In this document: positions 46,812 through 60,305 of the stretch, piece after piece
Layout: every line of letters begins with the position of its first letter
Numbering within the stretch: the first letter of the stretch is position 1
Notes under the pieces: model-generated
The model's database searches: none
What the model saw: the letters and a program-made list of their open reading frames with translations, nothing else
Told to the model about the DNA's origin: nothing
Position numbers and translations under genes: made by a program
DNA from: Hydractinia symbiolongicarpus
Taxonomy: Eukaryota > Cnidaria > Hydrozoa > Anthoathecata > Hydractiniidae
Reading direction: 5' to 3'
DNA: 64,000 nt
Assembly: GCF_029227915.1 (NCBI RefSeq)
Contig: NC_079886.1
Location: 9,424,001 to 9,488,000 of the forward strand

Positions 46812-48862
46812 CTAGCCGAATTCCCGTGGAAGAATCCACTGAATCTTTCATTAAACCGATGTAAGGGATACCAAACAAAAACATACAACACAGTAATTTG
46901 AATTTTCAAAACTCACATTTCAACCTCGACCCCGGGCTCTTTGTTTCTTTTATAACGGGATGGCAAAAAGAGAAAAAGCCCTGGGATCGAGGTTGCTCAC
47001 AATCTGCATTATTATATAATTATAAACGCTGAAACAAAACATCTAAAAATATAAGCATGTGCAACAAAAAAAGTTATAAATAAAAATGGAAAATGTCCAA
47101 AAAAATCAAAGTCGTCTAACAACCGTTAAGTAAAAAGCGAAATACGCTAAAACTATATACTTGCTTTGCCATTCCAGAAGTACACCGGGGAAAAAAGGAT
47201 ACCAAACATTAAAAAATAATCCAACATTTTTCGTTAAGTCATACAAAATCAGCTATTCAGTCTATTGCATACGGCAAACCTTCCAAAGTTATACTCAAAA
47301 TATAAGAAATTAATAGTTAAAAACACATAAAAGAGAAATATAAAAACTTGAATCATTTGGTATATTGTATATCTACTGAAATATTTCAATCCAAAATATT
47401 AAAAGAACAGTTAGCTTTAACAGACCCAAACTTATAATCAAGAAAATCACGCATAAAATCAAAGAAGATAACAATGCAGTGTTTTCGAATTTAAGAATCG
47501 AATAATATTTCAAACGATCGTAACGTGGCAGATGTAAACATTGATTTAACTTTGTTTACATTTAGGTTTATTATAACGACATCAACACTTTAACAATTTA
47601 AGTTTAGGTTTTAGGTTTGTTACACAATGGGTAGTGTTAAAACAGTAACAACGGAAAAATTACTTTTTACATTTTATGTAAATTCTTCTCTAGGATATAC
47701 ACGCTGTTTTTATAAGAATAGTGGGTTTTAGTTTCAGCCTCGATGTTCTTAACTTTTTTGACAAATGCTATCCTCATTATTCTCAATATGCTCTTAGAAT
47801 GACTATGGCCTGAAAATACCTTTAATGCCCCAATAAAATAAAGCATGCTGTAAGTTACTATAGCTAGCTAATTGCCATTGCATGGACACAAAAAAGTTCA
47901 GTTAGTTTGATATACAATAAAAAAAGTAACCTTCTAATCAATTTTGTGCGTCATACAAATGCTCATATTTAAACTATCAAGCTCAGACATATTCTTAGGA
48001 CATTCTAAACTTCTGGTCTATTTTTCAGAGTATATTCTTTACAAAATAAGTGCTTCAAGAAAATATTTTCCGGCTCAAGACACAACAACAATCTTAATAT
48101 TTAAGGAAAAAATTAGCTCTGAAAGAAACGGTTAAAATATCGTTATACACCAAGATTCATTTTTCTATCAAATAATTTAAACAACACACCTGCTTTTCGT
48201 TCGCTTTCTCAGTTAGGTCGCTAGCTAGGGTTCTTTGAATAAAAGTTCAATAATTTTTTACTTCGATTACTATATTTCGCTTCATCCCAAAGAGAACGAA
48301 TTGAAAATGTATAGCTACAATTGTCTGATGCATTTCCAATAAATTCTTTTTGTGATATCATATCATCGTATGTCTTTTTTCGTTTTAAAAAATATTTTCG
48401 CAACACCAGTTTGTTTTTTACATTTAAGATTCAAATTACATTCATATTCGAATGCGATACAACCTCGGTCCCAGACCACAAAAATAGAAATAGAAAAACA
48501 TATAAGCTTTAATCTAACCTTACAATGAGTAAACTTTATTTGAAATAACTTTTTTCAGGATAAATTTGAAAAACAGACAACCTTCTTCACATCGGTTTTC
48601 TTTTGTCAGTTGATAAACAACTTGTTTCCATGAGATACTGTGCGCACATGGTAAACCGGGGTTAAAATTAGATTATTTTAACCGTAACGGCCGAAAACGG
48701 CGCTGTAGCATAAATGACAAATGGACCCCCTGTTTTCTCATTTGGCGGCTTACTTATTTTTTTAGTAAATTATAGCGTACGGCCACGTCATAAGAATGTG
48801 ACCCGTGATTTCCGTGTCGTGGACTCACAGTTTTACTCACGCAAGGGAATTAATATATAAGA
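46812..48862 (-). mobile_element. 2.05-kb non-autonomous Helitron-like element, copy 1
   Basis: On the minus strand it starts TCTTATATATTAATTCCC and ends with a hairpin (GTGGATTCTTCCAC), then GGGAATTCGGCTAG followed by host T. It shares long blocks with copy 2, for example AAACCGATGTAAGGGATACC near the 3' end and GATGTAAACATTGATTTAAC in the middle. A 75-bp MITE sits at 46921-46995. No Rep or helicase coding sequence. Confidence 0.72.
46921..46995. mobile_element. 75-bp MITE nested in Helitron copy 1
   Basis: Left CAACCTCGACCCCGGGCTC, right GCCCTGGGATCGAGGTTG: inverted ends of the family at 10645-10734. Copy 2 has only the right-hand part (near 49065-49080), showing that the copies diverged by indels here. 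Confidence 0.6.
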
Positions 48863-50874
48863 CTAGCTGAATACCCGTAGGGGAATCCACTGAATCTCTC
48901 ATTAAACCGATGTAAGGGATACCAAACAAAAACATACAACACAGTAATATGGATTTTTAAAAGTCACAATTTGTATTATTCTAGTTTATAACCACTAGAA
49001 CAAAACGTCCAAAAAAATAAATATGTGCAGCAATAAAAAATAACAATAAAAGAGAAAAAAAACCTGGGATTGAAGTTGCTCACAATCTGCGTTATATTTG
49101 TACCCGCTGAAACAGAACGCTTAAAAATATAAGTATGTCCAGCAACAAATAAAAATGCAAAAAGTTTAACAAAATCGAAGGTGGCTAACAAATCTGTTAA
49201 AACTATATACTTGCTTTGCCATACCCGAAATATAAAAGGGAAAATGGTATACCAGACATTAGAAAAAATCGATAAGTCACACAAATAAGGTTATTGCAAA
49301 GTTTCCACAACGTACAGCTTCTAATGCATCATACCAAATTAGCTATTTAGTCTATTGCATATAGCAATCCTTCCCAATGCGCAAACGTGCAGTGCATGAT
49401 AACAATGCAGTGTTTTCGAATTGAAGAATCGAATATTATTTTAAACGGTAACGTAACAGATGTAAACATTGATTTAACTTTGTTTACATTAAGGCTTATT
49501 ATAACGACATCAACCACTTCGTAGCGTTAAAAACAGTAACAACGAAAAAATACTTTCTACATTTTATATAAACTCTTCTCTATTATATACACGCTGTATT
49601 TTATAAGAATAGTGTTTTTTTTTTCGTTTCGGCCTTTATGTTCTTAGCTTTCCCTGGTGTACTTGCCCATTGTTTTGGAGAGAAAAAGGTTCAGTCATAC
49701 AAATTTTTATATTAAAAGAAACAACCAAGCTTAGACATATTCTTAGGATATTCTGACCCATTGTTTAGAGTATATTCTTACAAAAAATGTTAAATATGTT
49801 CAGGCTAAAGACAAAACATATTTAACTTCATATTAAAGGGAAAGTTTAGCTGGAAGCGTGTAAACGGCTTAAAAACGTCGCTTTACATTTTAGATTCTTA
49901 TAAAAATTGTGTCAAAAGAAAACGCATTTAAGCTCAAGACTCAACAAGGAACTAAAAATGTAAAGGAAAAGCTGAGCTCTGAAAGTTAAAACGGTTAAAA
50001 AAAACGTTACACACCTAAACTTATCTCTTTACCAGATAAACTAAACAACACAACTGCCTTTCTTTGGCATTCTCAGTTAGCTAGCGTCTCTGGATAAAAG
50101 ACCAATCAGTTTTTTACTTCGATTATTAAACTTCGCTTCATCCCAAAGAAAACAAATTTAAAATGTATAGCTAGCTACAATTGTCTGATACATTTCCAAT
50201 CAGTTCTCTTTTTGACGTTATATTATCGTACGTTTTTCTTCTTTATAACAAATATTTCTGGCAACAACATAAACTTTTTTTATTCTCGCTCGACATCAAC
50301 AGTCGCTCTACAATGACAACAGTTTTGTTCTTTACTTCTTAGATTCGAATTATCATTCGAATTCGATAGTTTTTTTAAAAGAAAGCAACTTCGGTCCCAG
50401 AACACAAAAAAGATAGAAGAAACAAATAAGCTTTAATCTAACCTCGTGATGAGTAAACCTTGTTTGAAATAACTTTTTTCAGGATTACTTTGAAAAAGAG
50501 ACAACTTTCTTCGCTTCGGTTTTCATTTTCAGTTAATAAACTTTGTTTCCGTGAGATACGGCGCGCACATGGTAAACCGGGGGTAAAATTTAATTATTCT
50601 ATCTTAAACGACCAGCGGGGCTTTTACAACAAAAAAACAAATAAAACCATTTGAAATTAAAATAAAAATTAGTTTTAATGAGTAAGGAAAAAGAGTTTTA
50701 TTTTAAAAAAAAATAAGAAAAGAGAATTAAATATTTATATAGTAACCCCCTGATTTGCGTTTTTTTTAACTTGGTAAATTTTAGCGTAACACCACGTCGT
50801 AAGAAAGTGACCTGTGATTTGTGTGACGTGGCCTCACCGTGCGCACACACACACAAGGCGTATTAATATATAGA
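48863..50874 (-). mobile_element. 2.01-kb non-autonomous Helitron-like element, copy 2
   Basis: On the minus strand it starts TCTATATATTAATACGCC (host A precedes) and ends TACGGGTATTCAGCTAG. The next base is the first T of copy 1's TC start, so the two copies are joined with no spacer. Outer flanks are A and T, as expected for one Helitron insertion of the whole pair. Several indels separate the copies. Confidence 0.72.
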
Positions 50875-50890
50875 TTATGACACGCTTGTA

Positions 50891-51418
50891 CGTAATGGCT
50901 TGAATAAGCACCCGTTCCAAATAAGCGCTCGTCTCGAATAAGCACCCCTCTTTTCTAGAAAATATTTTTATAAGCACCCGTCTCAAATAAGCGCCCCTTT
51001 TTGGCCTAGGCCGGGCGCTTATTCGAATTTCACAAGAAATTTAATGTCTCGGAATTTTTAATGAAAAAGGGGTAACCAGATAGAAAGAAAAACGCAGTTT
51101 GTTTAGAAAATTATAATCTTTTTCATTTCTGGGAATTTCTTATGTTCGCTATAGAGTAAACCAATAGCAATTATATTTTTTTTCCACTAACTTTTCTCGC
51201 AAGGTGTTTGGAAATCGTATGTCTTTTTCTGTAGCTTTGTATTTAGCTGAAACGACCAAGCCAAGTCCAAGATTTTATAAATGCAGTTTTATTTAATACT
51301 TTTAAAAAATAATTTTATTATAAGCGTCCGTCTCGAATAAGCGCCTGCTCCGAATTAGCACCCCCTTTAAACGCGGAAATATTTTATAAGCGCCCTGGCG
51401 CTTGTTTAAGCCATTACG
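50891..51418. mobile_element. 528-bp MITE with CGTAATGGCTT termini
   Basis: Left end CGTAATGGCTTGAATAAGC, right end (reverse complement) CGTAATGGCTTAAACAAGC, 19 bp with two mismatches. Both arms contain repeated AATAAGCGCC/CGTCTCGAATAAGC blocks. No clear target duplication and no transposase. Related fragments occur near 51950-52050 and 18003-18138. Confidence 0.7.
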
Positions 51419-52538
<1,120 letters not shown>

Positions 52539-53179
52539 GTTACTCATTAAGTGCGTTCTGGTTTTGGCATAATTTAGTCTTCCCAACCTTGAATCCAAAT
52601 CTTGAATCACCCCATTCGATTTTTTTGTCCCAATTTTCTTTCAATGTGCTAACAAATATCTTTTGTGGCTTAAGGGTTGCGGGTTAGGGGTTAAGGGTAT
52701 AGTAACATGAGTAATTACAACTTCAGATTTTGATGTTGCTATACCATAGGTTCTTGCGCCGAATCAACTTATGATCCGGTACAAAAGAAACGCATACATA
52801 CAGTACCGGCACAGCCTTGTTTCCATATGCTAAATAGCCTTTTTGTAAACATTTACGTCTTAATATAAAATGTACAGAATAACAAAAGAAGAAGCTATCC
52901 GATAGGAGACGTATCACTTTCGGCTTGGCCCAGTAGCTATCCAATACCTAAATTAATTCGGCACAATTCGTCCCAATAGAAACAGAAGGCCTATCCTTTA
53001 CGTCAATTGATTCTGCACGAAATGTATCCAATCAATTGAAACATGACTAAGACAGTCATTCAAGAAGTCACATAAAGTGTACAATTGATTTTCAAAAGAT
53101 CCAAAATTTTACATGATAATAGCTCAAAAAAATTATCTACAACATAAAGCTTTTACAAATAATTGATGCTCAGTGTGTA
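52539..53179. other. intergenic, nothing recognised
   Basis: Contains a GGGTTGCGGGTTAGGGG-like stretch near 52672 that is not a clean telomere repeat. No gene. Confidence 0.4.
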
Positions 53180-53354
53180 TCTATATTATAAAATAGCCGT
53201 CGTCTGTCTGTTTCTGCGCGGACCCCCCGCTGAGTTAGAAAATGATGTTACGGAAACACGAATATCAAATGTGATATATTTTTATCCACATTGTTGCGAC
53301 GGGTAAATATAAAGGACGGGCGAACCCGTGGATTTTTCCACGGGTAACGACTAG
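53180..53354 (+). mobile_element. short Helitron-like element (type B)
   Basis: Starts TCTATATTATAAAATAGCC after host A, carries the CTGCGCGGACCCCCCGCTGA block and ends with the perfect hairpin CCCGTGGATTTTTCCACGGG then TAACGACTAG. The following base starts the next copy. Confidence 0.8.
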
Positions 53355-53452
53355 TCTATATTATAATGCCCGTATACGTCTGTCTGTCACGCAAAATGGT
53401 AGCTTAGCTGCGACGGGCGAACCCGTGGATTTTTCCACGGGATAACGACTAG
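53355..53452 (+). mobile_element. short Helitron-like element (type A), 98 bp
   Basis: Starts TCTATATTATAATGCCCGT, carries CACGCAAAATGGTAGCTTAG, and ends with the perfect hairpin then ATAACGACTAG and host T. The shortest intact-looking member; it shows how little sequence lies between the termini. Here the order is B then A. Confidence 0.8.
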
Positions 53453-53556
53453 TGATGTAAAATTATTACATTGTTGACTGCCGGTTGCTCAAGTCGGCAG
53501 TTATTCAAATTTCCGCTTATTTAAAGTTGTTTTTATTTCCTTTGGTTTTTCCTTAA

Positions 53557-53690
53557 CCCTATTCAGTACAGAAGGCGGTAGCAGGTTATTCTCCCGACAA
53601 TCCATAAATTTTGATAGGCTTTCCAAAATAGAATCAAATTTGCTACATGATGTCACATATGAAACAAAAATGGTAGCCGAAAATTTCGAG
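53557..53690. mobile_element. degenerate piggyBac-type MITE end
   Basis: TTAA (53553-53556) followed by CCCTATTCAGTACAG. The inside (GAATCAAATTTGCTAC, then AAAAATGGTAGCC) resembles the reverse complement of the 43500-43560 part of the intact copy. The far end was not found, so the right boundary is approximate. It lies just downstream of the PAN/LamG gene. Confidence 0.5.
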
Positions 53691-53901
53691 TAAATGCTTG
53701 TTCGAATAACCAGGAATCTATATAATTGTACACGTAAAAAAACATCAGTATATTTACAAATTTGCACAGTGCTGTTATTAATGCTTGTTCTTTCACATAA
53801 ATAAATTCCCCATAAATAAAATCAAATAAAGGAGAACCAATGAAACTAACTATGATATGCAATTTTGAGAGAACTAGCGATAACATCATCCCGGTGTTTC
53901 A

Positions 53902-56900
53902 TTAATGCGTGGCCTGCTCCTAAATAAAGAAAACAATGAAGTATTTTAAGTTGAAATAGTAATACCTCTCTGGATTGTAAACTCAACTATTAAAAAGTAT
54001 ATTCAATGAAAATTTAGCTGTAATCTTACCTTGTGGAGATTGAGAATTTCTTCATTGGAAAGCAAACGATTATAATACACAATATCATCAAACATCGCGT
54101 TGTATTTCTTGCCACTTGTGTACTTCCAAGCTACTTTCAATTGAGTGTTATCACCATTACCTGAAACATACCAATCAGTTCTCAAACTATCTGGTTTATT
54201 ATTATCATTTTTATTTAAAATTTCAAACTAATTTTCTTTTATGAGGTTGTATCGCATTAAAAGTAAAAGTCATATAAAATTTTCTTGGCCACACAAGATA
54301 TTAAACTCTACATTCCATTTTTCCTCGAGGTCATAAGAGGTGCAAAGCGGGATGTCATTTGATGTTGGACAGGTTAAGTTAATCCTATTCGGTCGGAGTT
54401 TTTCGAGCATACATGACCGGGGGCAGCACGGGCAACTTAAGGATTATTTTTGGCTCATAGCCAATATCAAAGGCTCTGGGAGGTATGGAGGCAAGGAGCC
54501 CAGAAATATTAGGGCAGAACTCGCCTGTCCCGGTCAGAATATGATTGGAATATTACCTCAACTGTTTTGCGCATGATTTGATTTTAGAATTGTAGCTATA
54601 CTCTACTGTTATCCATGGTGGATGTTTTATTCCACATTCAATTTATCTTATAAGGAATTGTTAAAAACGTAAATGACTTACGTGATTTGGTAACTTTTTC
54701 CCCATTAAATGCATGTATTCCATTAATGAATACAGAAAACAGGTCATTTGCAATATCAAATTTGAAAACAAAGTGAATCCATTGAGAAGCATCAGGACCT
54801 TCATAGTTTACAAAACGATAGTCATAACTTGACGTATGTAAATAAATCGACCAGGACGCAGTTTTTCTTTCAGCATTTCGATAATTGATACGGACATAGA
54901 AACCATTATTGAAACTCTGAAATAAAAGGGCGTCTCCAAGCGAACGCATGAATGTTCTGTACCAGAAGGAAAATACAAAACCATCACTATCACAGCTTCC
55001 AGGAAACGCAGATGACAAATCCCTAAGTATTAATAATTTTTAAGTAAGATAAAGTGTTATATAGATTGAACTTTTTTCCTAGCTACCTTCTTTTTTATCA
55101 AAACTGGAAATTAATGGAAGTTCGTCGTACTTTCAACGAATCTTCATGAACGCCGTCAAAGAAAGTCACAGAGACTTATGGTACACTGCATTTTATTGAT
55201 ATAATTTGAATTTAAGTTGTTTTTTAAATAATTTCTTAAAATAATTTCAATTAGTGAGAAGTTGAAGAATCTGTTTCAGTGTGATTGTGGACCAAGTTTT
55301 GTATTTTGTTTCAATAAAAAACAAACAAAAAAGCTCCACAGACAGGATTGAGTTTAATCAACAAGTTGTTATTTAGTATCATGAAAATAAGAAACCTGAC
55401 GGCTAGGTGGATGTGACCAGCATAAATAATAACAAAAAAGAAAACAAAGTTGTTCAGTTTGTTTAAAGTTATACTACGCAACTGAATCCTTACTTAAGAC
55501 ACCCAACAGGAGTTAAGCTAGCTCCATTTCCGTATTTAGTTGATTCTGGCAAATACATCACTTTGGTTATTCGATCAGGGACATTTATTCTTTTTCCACC
55601 CGGCCAATACGCGCTGGCTTTGCAACCAGAGCATTTATTATCTTCATCAAATGTGAAGTTCATCAATGGGAGGTGATAAGCTATAAAGAAAACTGATTTT
55701 AATTTCTTTTTTCTTGTCAGAGTTAGTTAAAAAGAAAAAATCCATAAAACTTCGGACTTTATTTTTCAGTCTTTTTCAGCCTCATTTTTGTAGTGAAATT
55801 GTTCTTATAATAATCTGTAATGCGGCTAACACGAAGAAAAACATGGCACTGTTTCTTGGCTTTCTTGCACCTACAGCAGACCAGGATCAAAGTGCATTTT
55901 AATTCGAGCACGGCTAGGGATGAGTTTCTTCATCCGAAATGGGCCAAAACTGTTCCAAAAACGAACAGTTAAAATAAATATTTATATCTTTATTGAAAAA
56001 TATTTCTATTTAATTTAGCATGTATTCAGGAATTATAATTTTATTTTTATAGTGGAAATTATATCTATTCTAACATATATATATTTACGTTCAGCGAAAA
56101 TCTATTGAGAACATCAGCTAATCATTTTATCTTTTTTCAATTACCGCGATAGTATATTTTTACATATGGGCATGCTATCATTATTTTCGGTTAAAGAATG
56201 TGATTTTGAAACTTTTCTAAACACCTTCGATTCCTATAAAATTAGAGCTGTTATTGTTAATAGAAAAAAAAACCCACTAGCAGATCATTTGTTTTAGAAA
56301 CGTTGAATAATAACAACCAAAATGTTATTGACTTACGATTTGAAAATACACAAGCGTATGAATCATTTCGATAATGTGGAAGACATCTCTCGATGCTGGG
56401 TTTACATGGGTTGTCATCACATTTACTCTAAAGTAAAAAAATATTTATGCATATCATGATGATCAAAAACATTGCATTGGAAGTATTCCAGATGTCGATC
56501 GCTTTACTAGGTAAGCCACTTTATTCCAATTATTAGAGTAAACACAATGTGTATAGAACAATATACAGAACAACAAACAATGAATACTGCACTGCAAGAT
56601 ATTTGAGGAGACAAATACTCCACAGAGAACCTCTTCATTGTGAATGTTAATTTTCTCCATCAATAGGAACAAGAAGATTTGTTGTTTGGTCAAAAAGAAA
56701 AGTTTGTTAAACAATAATTTTATTCATTAAATTGAAATATTTAAACAACCTAAAGATGCAGTCAGCTTTGAGCAAAATAAGTTAGGTTTAACAAAAGGTA
56801 AAATATACATTGAATAATACAAATATTATCATGTTATGAACAAGCGACTTTATTCTATATACATGTTTTATATACATGTTGTTTGCATCAAATTATTGCT

Positions 56901-57275
56901 AAAGGACATTACCTTGTGCTTTCTAAAAGATAAACGAAAAAGAGGTAAATCAAGATTCTTACAGCTGTCGTGAAAAGCGACCATCCAGTTGTGTTAACCA
57001 GAAGCGCAGCATTCGTGCGTCTGTCTTCACCAAGCAATTGACAAACAAACGTTGATGCGTTCTTTGGCCCAAAATTGATTGAAAAACATCCATCATGCAT
57101 TGCGCACAGTTTATTACATCTTGTTGTATTTTCAACATAATGTGTTGATAGTATGGTTCCATTCAACTTTGTGTTGTTGAGTTTGTTCATGCTGATGTAA
57201 GCGAATGTGGCGGATGTTTTTGACTCTTTACATTTATATTTCGATTCGCAAGTTGATGCTTCACTAAAACCATAT
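53902..57275 (-). CDS. PAN/apple + EGF-like + laminin-G protein, 5' exon missing
   Basis: Minus-strand exons: 57275-56963, 56427-56337, 55680-55494, 55022-54682, 54190-54030, 53919-53902 (TAA). All GT-AG, all phases fit, about 370 residues. Order: a PAN/apple-like domain (YVENTTRCNKLCAMHDGC; paired cysteines, ending TGWSLFTTA), a short EGF-like exon (CDDNPC...CLPHY...YAC), a 62-residue linker with four cysteines, then a laminin-G/concanavalin-A-like jelly roll across two exons (WIHFVFKFD, FSVFINGIHAFNG, FDDIVYYNRLLSNEEILNLH). It ends soon after that fold. The first recognised exon starts in phase 2, so an upstream exon, probably encoding a signal peptide, is required; I found no convincing one. 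Extracellular adhesion or carbohydrate recognition is inference. A piggyBac relic lies in the intron at 54383. Confidence 0.8.
54383..54544. mobile_element. degenerate piggyBac-type MITE in a PAN/LamG intron
   Basis: TTAA (54379-54382) then TCCTATTCGGTCGGAGTTTT, matching the termini of the 42907-43622 element. Internal blocks (GCCAATATCAAAGGCTCT, then GGTATGG) align with it in reverse. The right end, CCCGGTCAGAATATGATT, is a mutated terminus. Shorter than the intact copy by internal deletion. Confidence 0.6.
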
Positions 57276-57438
57276 CTAATATAAAAAAGCAACTTCTTCA
57301 ATGACAAATAGTTTTTAAAAAAGATTTATGGTTTACTTTAGATTGTATTGTTCTTTTATGATTCCTAGACTCCTAAAATTAAAAGTAGGAAATAAACAAA
57401 CTGGTATGTCAGCACTAAGAGCAGCATAATACAAATCA

Positions 57439-57966
57439 TTCTTCTTCTTCTTCTTCTTCTTCTTCTTCTTCTTCTTCTTCTTCTTCTTCTTCTTCTTCTT
57501 CTTCTTCTTCTTCTTCTTCTTCTTCTTCTTCTTCTTCTTCTTCTTCTTCTTCTTCTTCTTCTTCTTCTTCTTCTTCTTCTTCTTCTTCTTCTTCTTCTTC
57601 TTCTTCTTCTTCTTCTTCTTCTTCTTCTTCTTCTTCTTCTTCTTCTTCTTCTTCTTCTTCTTCTTCTTCTTCTTCTTCTTCTTCTTCTTCTTCTTCTTCT
57701 TCTTCTTCTTCTTCTTCTTCTTCTTCTTCTTCTTCTTCTTCTTCTTCTTCTTCTTCTTCTTCTTCTTCTTCTTCTTCTTCTTCTTCTTCTTCTTCTTCTT
57801 CTTCTTCTTCTTCTTCTTCTTCTTCTTCTTCTTCTTCTTCTTCTTCTTCTTCTTCTTCTTCTTCTTCTTCTTCTTCTTCTTCTTCTTCTTCTTCTTCTTC
57901 TTCTTCTTCTTCTTCTTCTTCTTCTTCTTCTTCTTCTTCTTCTTCTTCTTCTTCTTCTTCTTCTTC
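57439..57966. repeat. (TTC)176 / (GAA)176 microsatellite
   Basis: 528 bases of uninterrupted TTC on the plus strand (GAA on the minus). It lies 164 bases upstream of the first recognised PAN exon, so probably in that gene's first intron with GAA on the sense strand. The long poly-Arg frame across it is not a gene. Confidence 0.98.
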
Positions 57967-58516
57967 TCCTTTTTACTTTTATTTTTTGCAATTTTTTTTT
58001 TTCACTCTTAATATTCATGAATACCAATATCATAGAATCATTGATTTATTCAATCACTTTAATGAGAAATGAATAAAAAATTGTACTGGAAGTTTCAACG
58101 AACAATTTGAATTCATAGAGATGATTGTTTATCAGTAATGGTGAAGTAAACCGCTTGGGAACTTGAACTTTAAATTATTTAAACATTTATTTATTTTTTC
58201 GTTTCTGTTAGTAAATTTAGAACTCCCGGAAACAAAGGAAGATTGCTATGACAACCAAAAGTAAACACTAGTGATAATTCGAACTTTTTAAAAATCAAAA
58301 AAAATTTACGTCAATGTCTTTCTCTTTATCAGAGATATTGCACGTTTGATTTTAACGAAATTAGCCTGAAAAAGCGCAAGCATGGATAAATGGCTGCTGC
58401 GGATAAACCTCATTCAATTTGTTCTCAGTCATTAATATTTAAACAGTAGACATTCATATTGTTAGCAATGTTGCAAAATTGCAATCCTCTGAAATTCAAA
58501 CGCACTGAACAACGAG
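57967..58516. other. non-coding flank between TTC tract and promoter-like cluster
   Basis: No confident exon. A minus-strand ATG at about 58381 opens a frame to a weak donor near 58310 in the right phase for the PAN exon, but it lacks a clear signal peptide, so it is not called. Confidence 0.35.
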
Positions 58517-58617
58517 CCAATGTAAAAACAGTTACGTCACTTGACGTCAGGCATATCGGTTAATTCTGCTTAAAGTGATAAATATATCTATATAAGTATC
58601 AGCTTCTTGATGAAGAT
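58517..58617 (+). promoter_or_regulatory. CCAAT / double CRE / TATA / YY1-like cluster
   Basis: In order: CCAAT (58517), TTACGTCA (58532-58539), TGACGTCA (58542-58549), CTATATAAG (about 58588-58596) and AAGATGGCGGA with its ATG at 58615. The layout is that of a core promoter on the plus strand. The frame after that ATG closes after nine codons and no donor was seen, so no gene is assigned; a non-coding transcript, or a bidirectional role for the minus-strand PAN gene, is possible. Confidence 0.4.
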
Positions 58618-59840
58618 GGCGGAAGAAGGCAATTTCAATTGCTGAACTAATAGAATATTAAAATAATTGGTTTATTATTAATATTTTTTGCGGTTCTAGC
58701 TACTGTATGTATTCAAAACAGTAGCCACAAGATTTGGAACAAAAACCTCTAAAACGCTTTCACTTTCCGAAATTTTTTAAACCAACGTCTAGAGCAGCGG
58801 AAATGAGTTATTATTTGAAGTTAATTGGTGTTTGTCGGACTAAGAAATTATTTAATTCATAACAAATAAACTCCCTGGTGTTTTGAATCCGTCACAGGTA
58901 ATTGAAATTAGCATGCAATACAATTTTCAAGCTAATCAAATCACTTTATTTTATCACATAGTTTGTCCGAAACAATTAAAAACAAGAAAACCTGTCGGTT
59001 TGAACACAATCCAATCCTAATAAATCAATTAGAACATGGTTGAAATCTGCCTATGCAAGAAAGTGGGACGGCTTAAACACTCGCAACTGCCAAAAGGCTA
59101 TTCTTACCTTCTGTCAGTTAAAACAAGAAGGTTTTCAACTATCTACGCTTTTGTGGAAATGTTCTATTATAAGAGGCAGCAGTGCTTGCATATAGAGGGT
59201 GATATCGCTTAAAAAAACACTGTATGTAAAGAATTTTAACTATTAAAAAAATATCAGTAATATTTTTTTTTTCTTTTAATAAATTGTTTTCAAAAACCAT
59301 GAATAACAAAGGAATACACAATTAACTATATCTGTAAGTATATATATAATAAAGACAAAGATGCAACACTTGGTATACGAAAAATTGATTCCTGTAAATC
59401 CCAATAGACAAGTCCTGTTTGTACCATTAGCACATCATATTACTGCAATTTTAAGTAACAAATTTGCAAATGAGAAAAAATATCACTTATGAAAGACAAG
59501 GAATTTATAAAAAGTAGCAGTTTGGATGTGATTCTCAAAAATCTTTACAAACATATCGTAATAGAAGTAACATCAGGAAAAAAGTACATCCTCAAAAATT
59601 GTGTTATTTAATACAACAATAAACGTTAAAACTGAGAAAATGGAGCTGACAGCTATTCTCATAAATCTCTATAACAATATTATATAAATAATTAATATAT
59701 ATACATAAAATATAATAGGCAAGCACATTGTTTTTCTTTCTTATATTTATTGCATTTTTTGAAAGTGAAATCTTTTCTCTACCATCCTTGTATTACTCCA
59801 CCGATGATCTGGTGACTCATCTCGCAACACATAACTTCAT
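58618..59840. other. intergenic, nothing recognised
   Basis: Only short AT-rich ORFs. No repeat with clear termini. Confidence 0.45.
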
Positions 59841-60305
59841 CACGAGGGTGCCGATAAGCCGCAAACGCCCGCAAATATAAGGGCGAGCTCGGGCGATTTT
59901 TCGAATTAAATTGACGGTTGTCCGCTGAAACCACCCGCACTTTCCCGAAATTGCCCGGAGCATTCCCGAAATGCAACACCTTGTAACATAAACACGGCGA
60001 ACGACAGTTGAAAGCATGCGCTTAAAGAGAAAGGAGTTAATAAAGTTTATATATAAGTTATTTATCAAGTAAATCTTATTAAAAACCATGAAAAACAGAT
60101 CTTTTAAGCACTTCGCTACCATATAGTTAGTTCATTTTAATTTTTTTACCTTTTTTAAATAATTTGTTTGTTTTTTTTTGTTCGGGCATTGTTCGGTTCT
60201 ATGTGGGTTTTTTCAGGCGAATACCCAAATTTTTTGCAAAACGCCGAACTCGCCAGAAATCACCCGCACTTTTTACGGTGTACGCGGCTTATCGGCACCC
60301 TCGTG
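59841..60305. mobile_element. 465-bp MITE with 22-bp perfect inverted ends
   Basis: 59841-59862 (starting CACGAGGGTGCCGATAAGCC) is the exact reverse complement of 60284-60305. Subterminal CCCGCACTTT blocks occur in both halves. No clear target duplication and no transposase. A decayed relative of the right end is near 19733. Confidence 0.78.

Noticed and set aside
57365-58033. 222-codon minus-strand ORF, almost all Arg
   Set aside because: A frame of the TTC tract; no coding context at either end.
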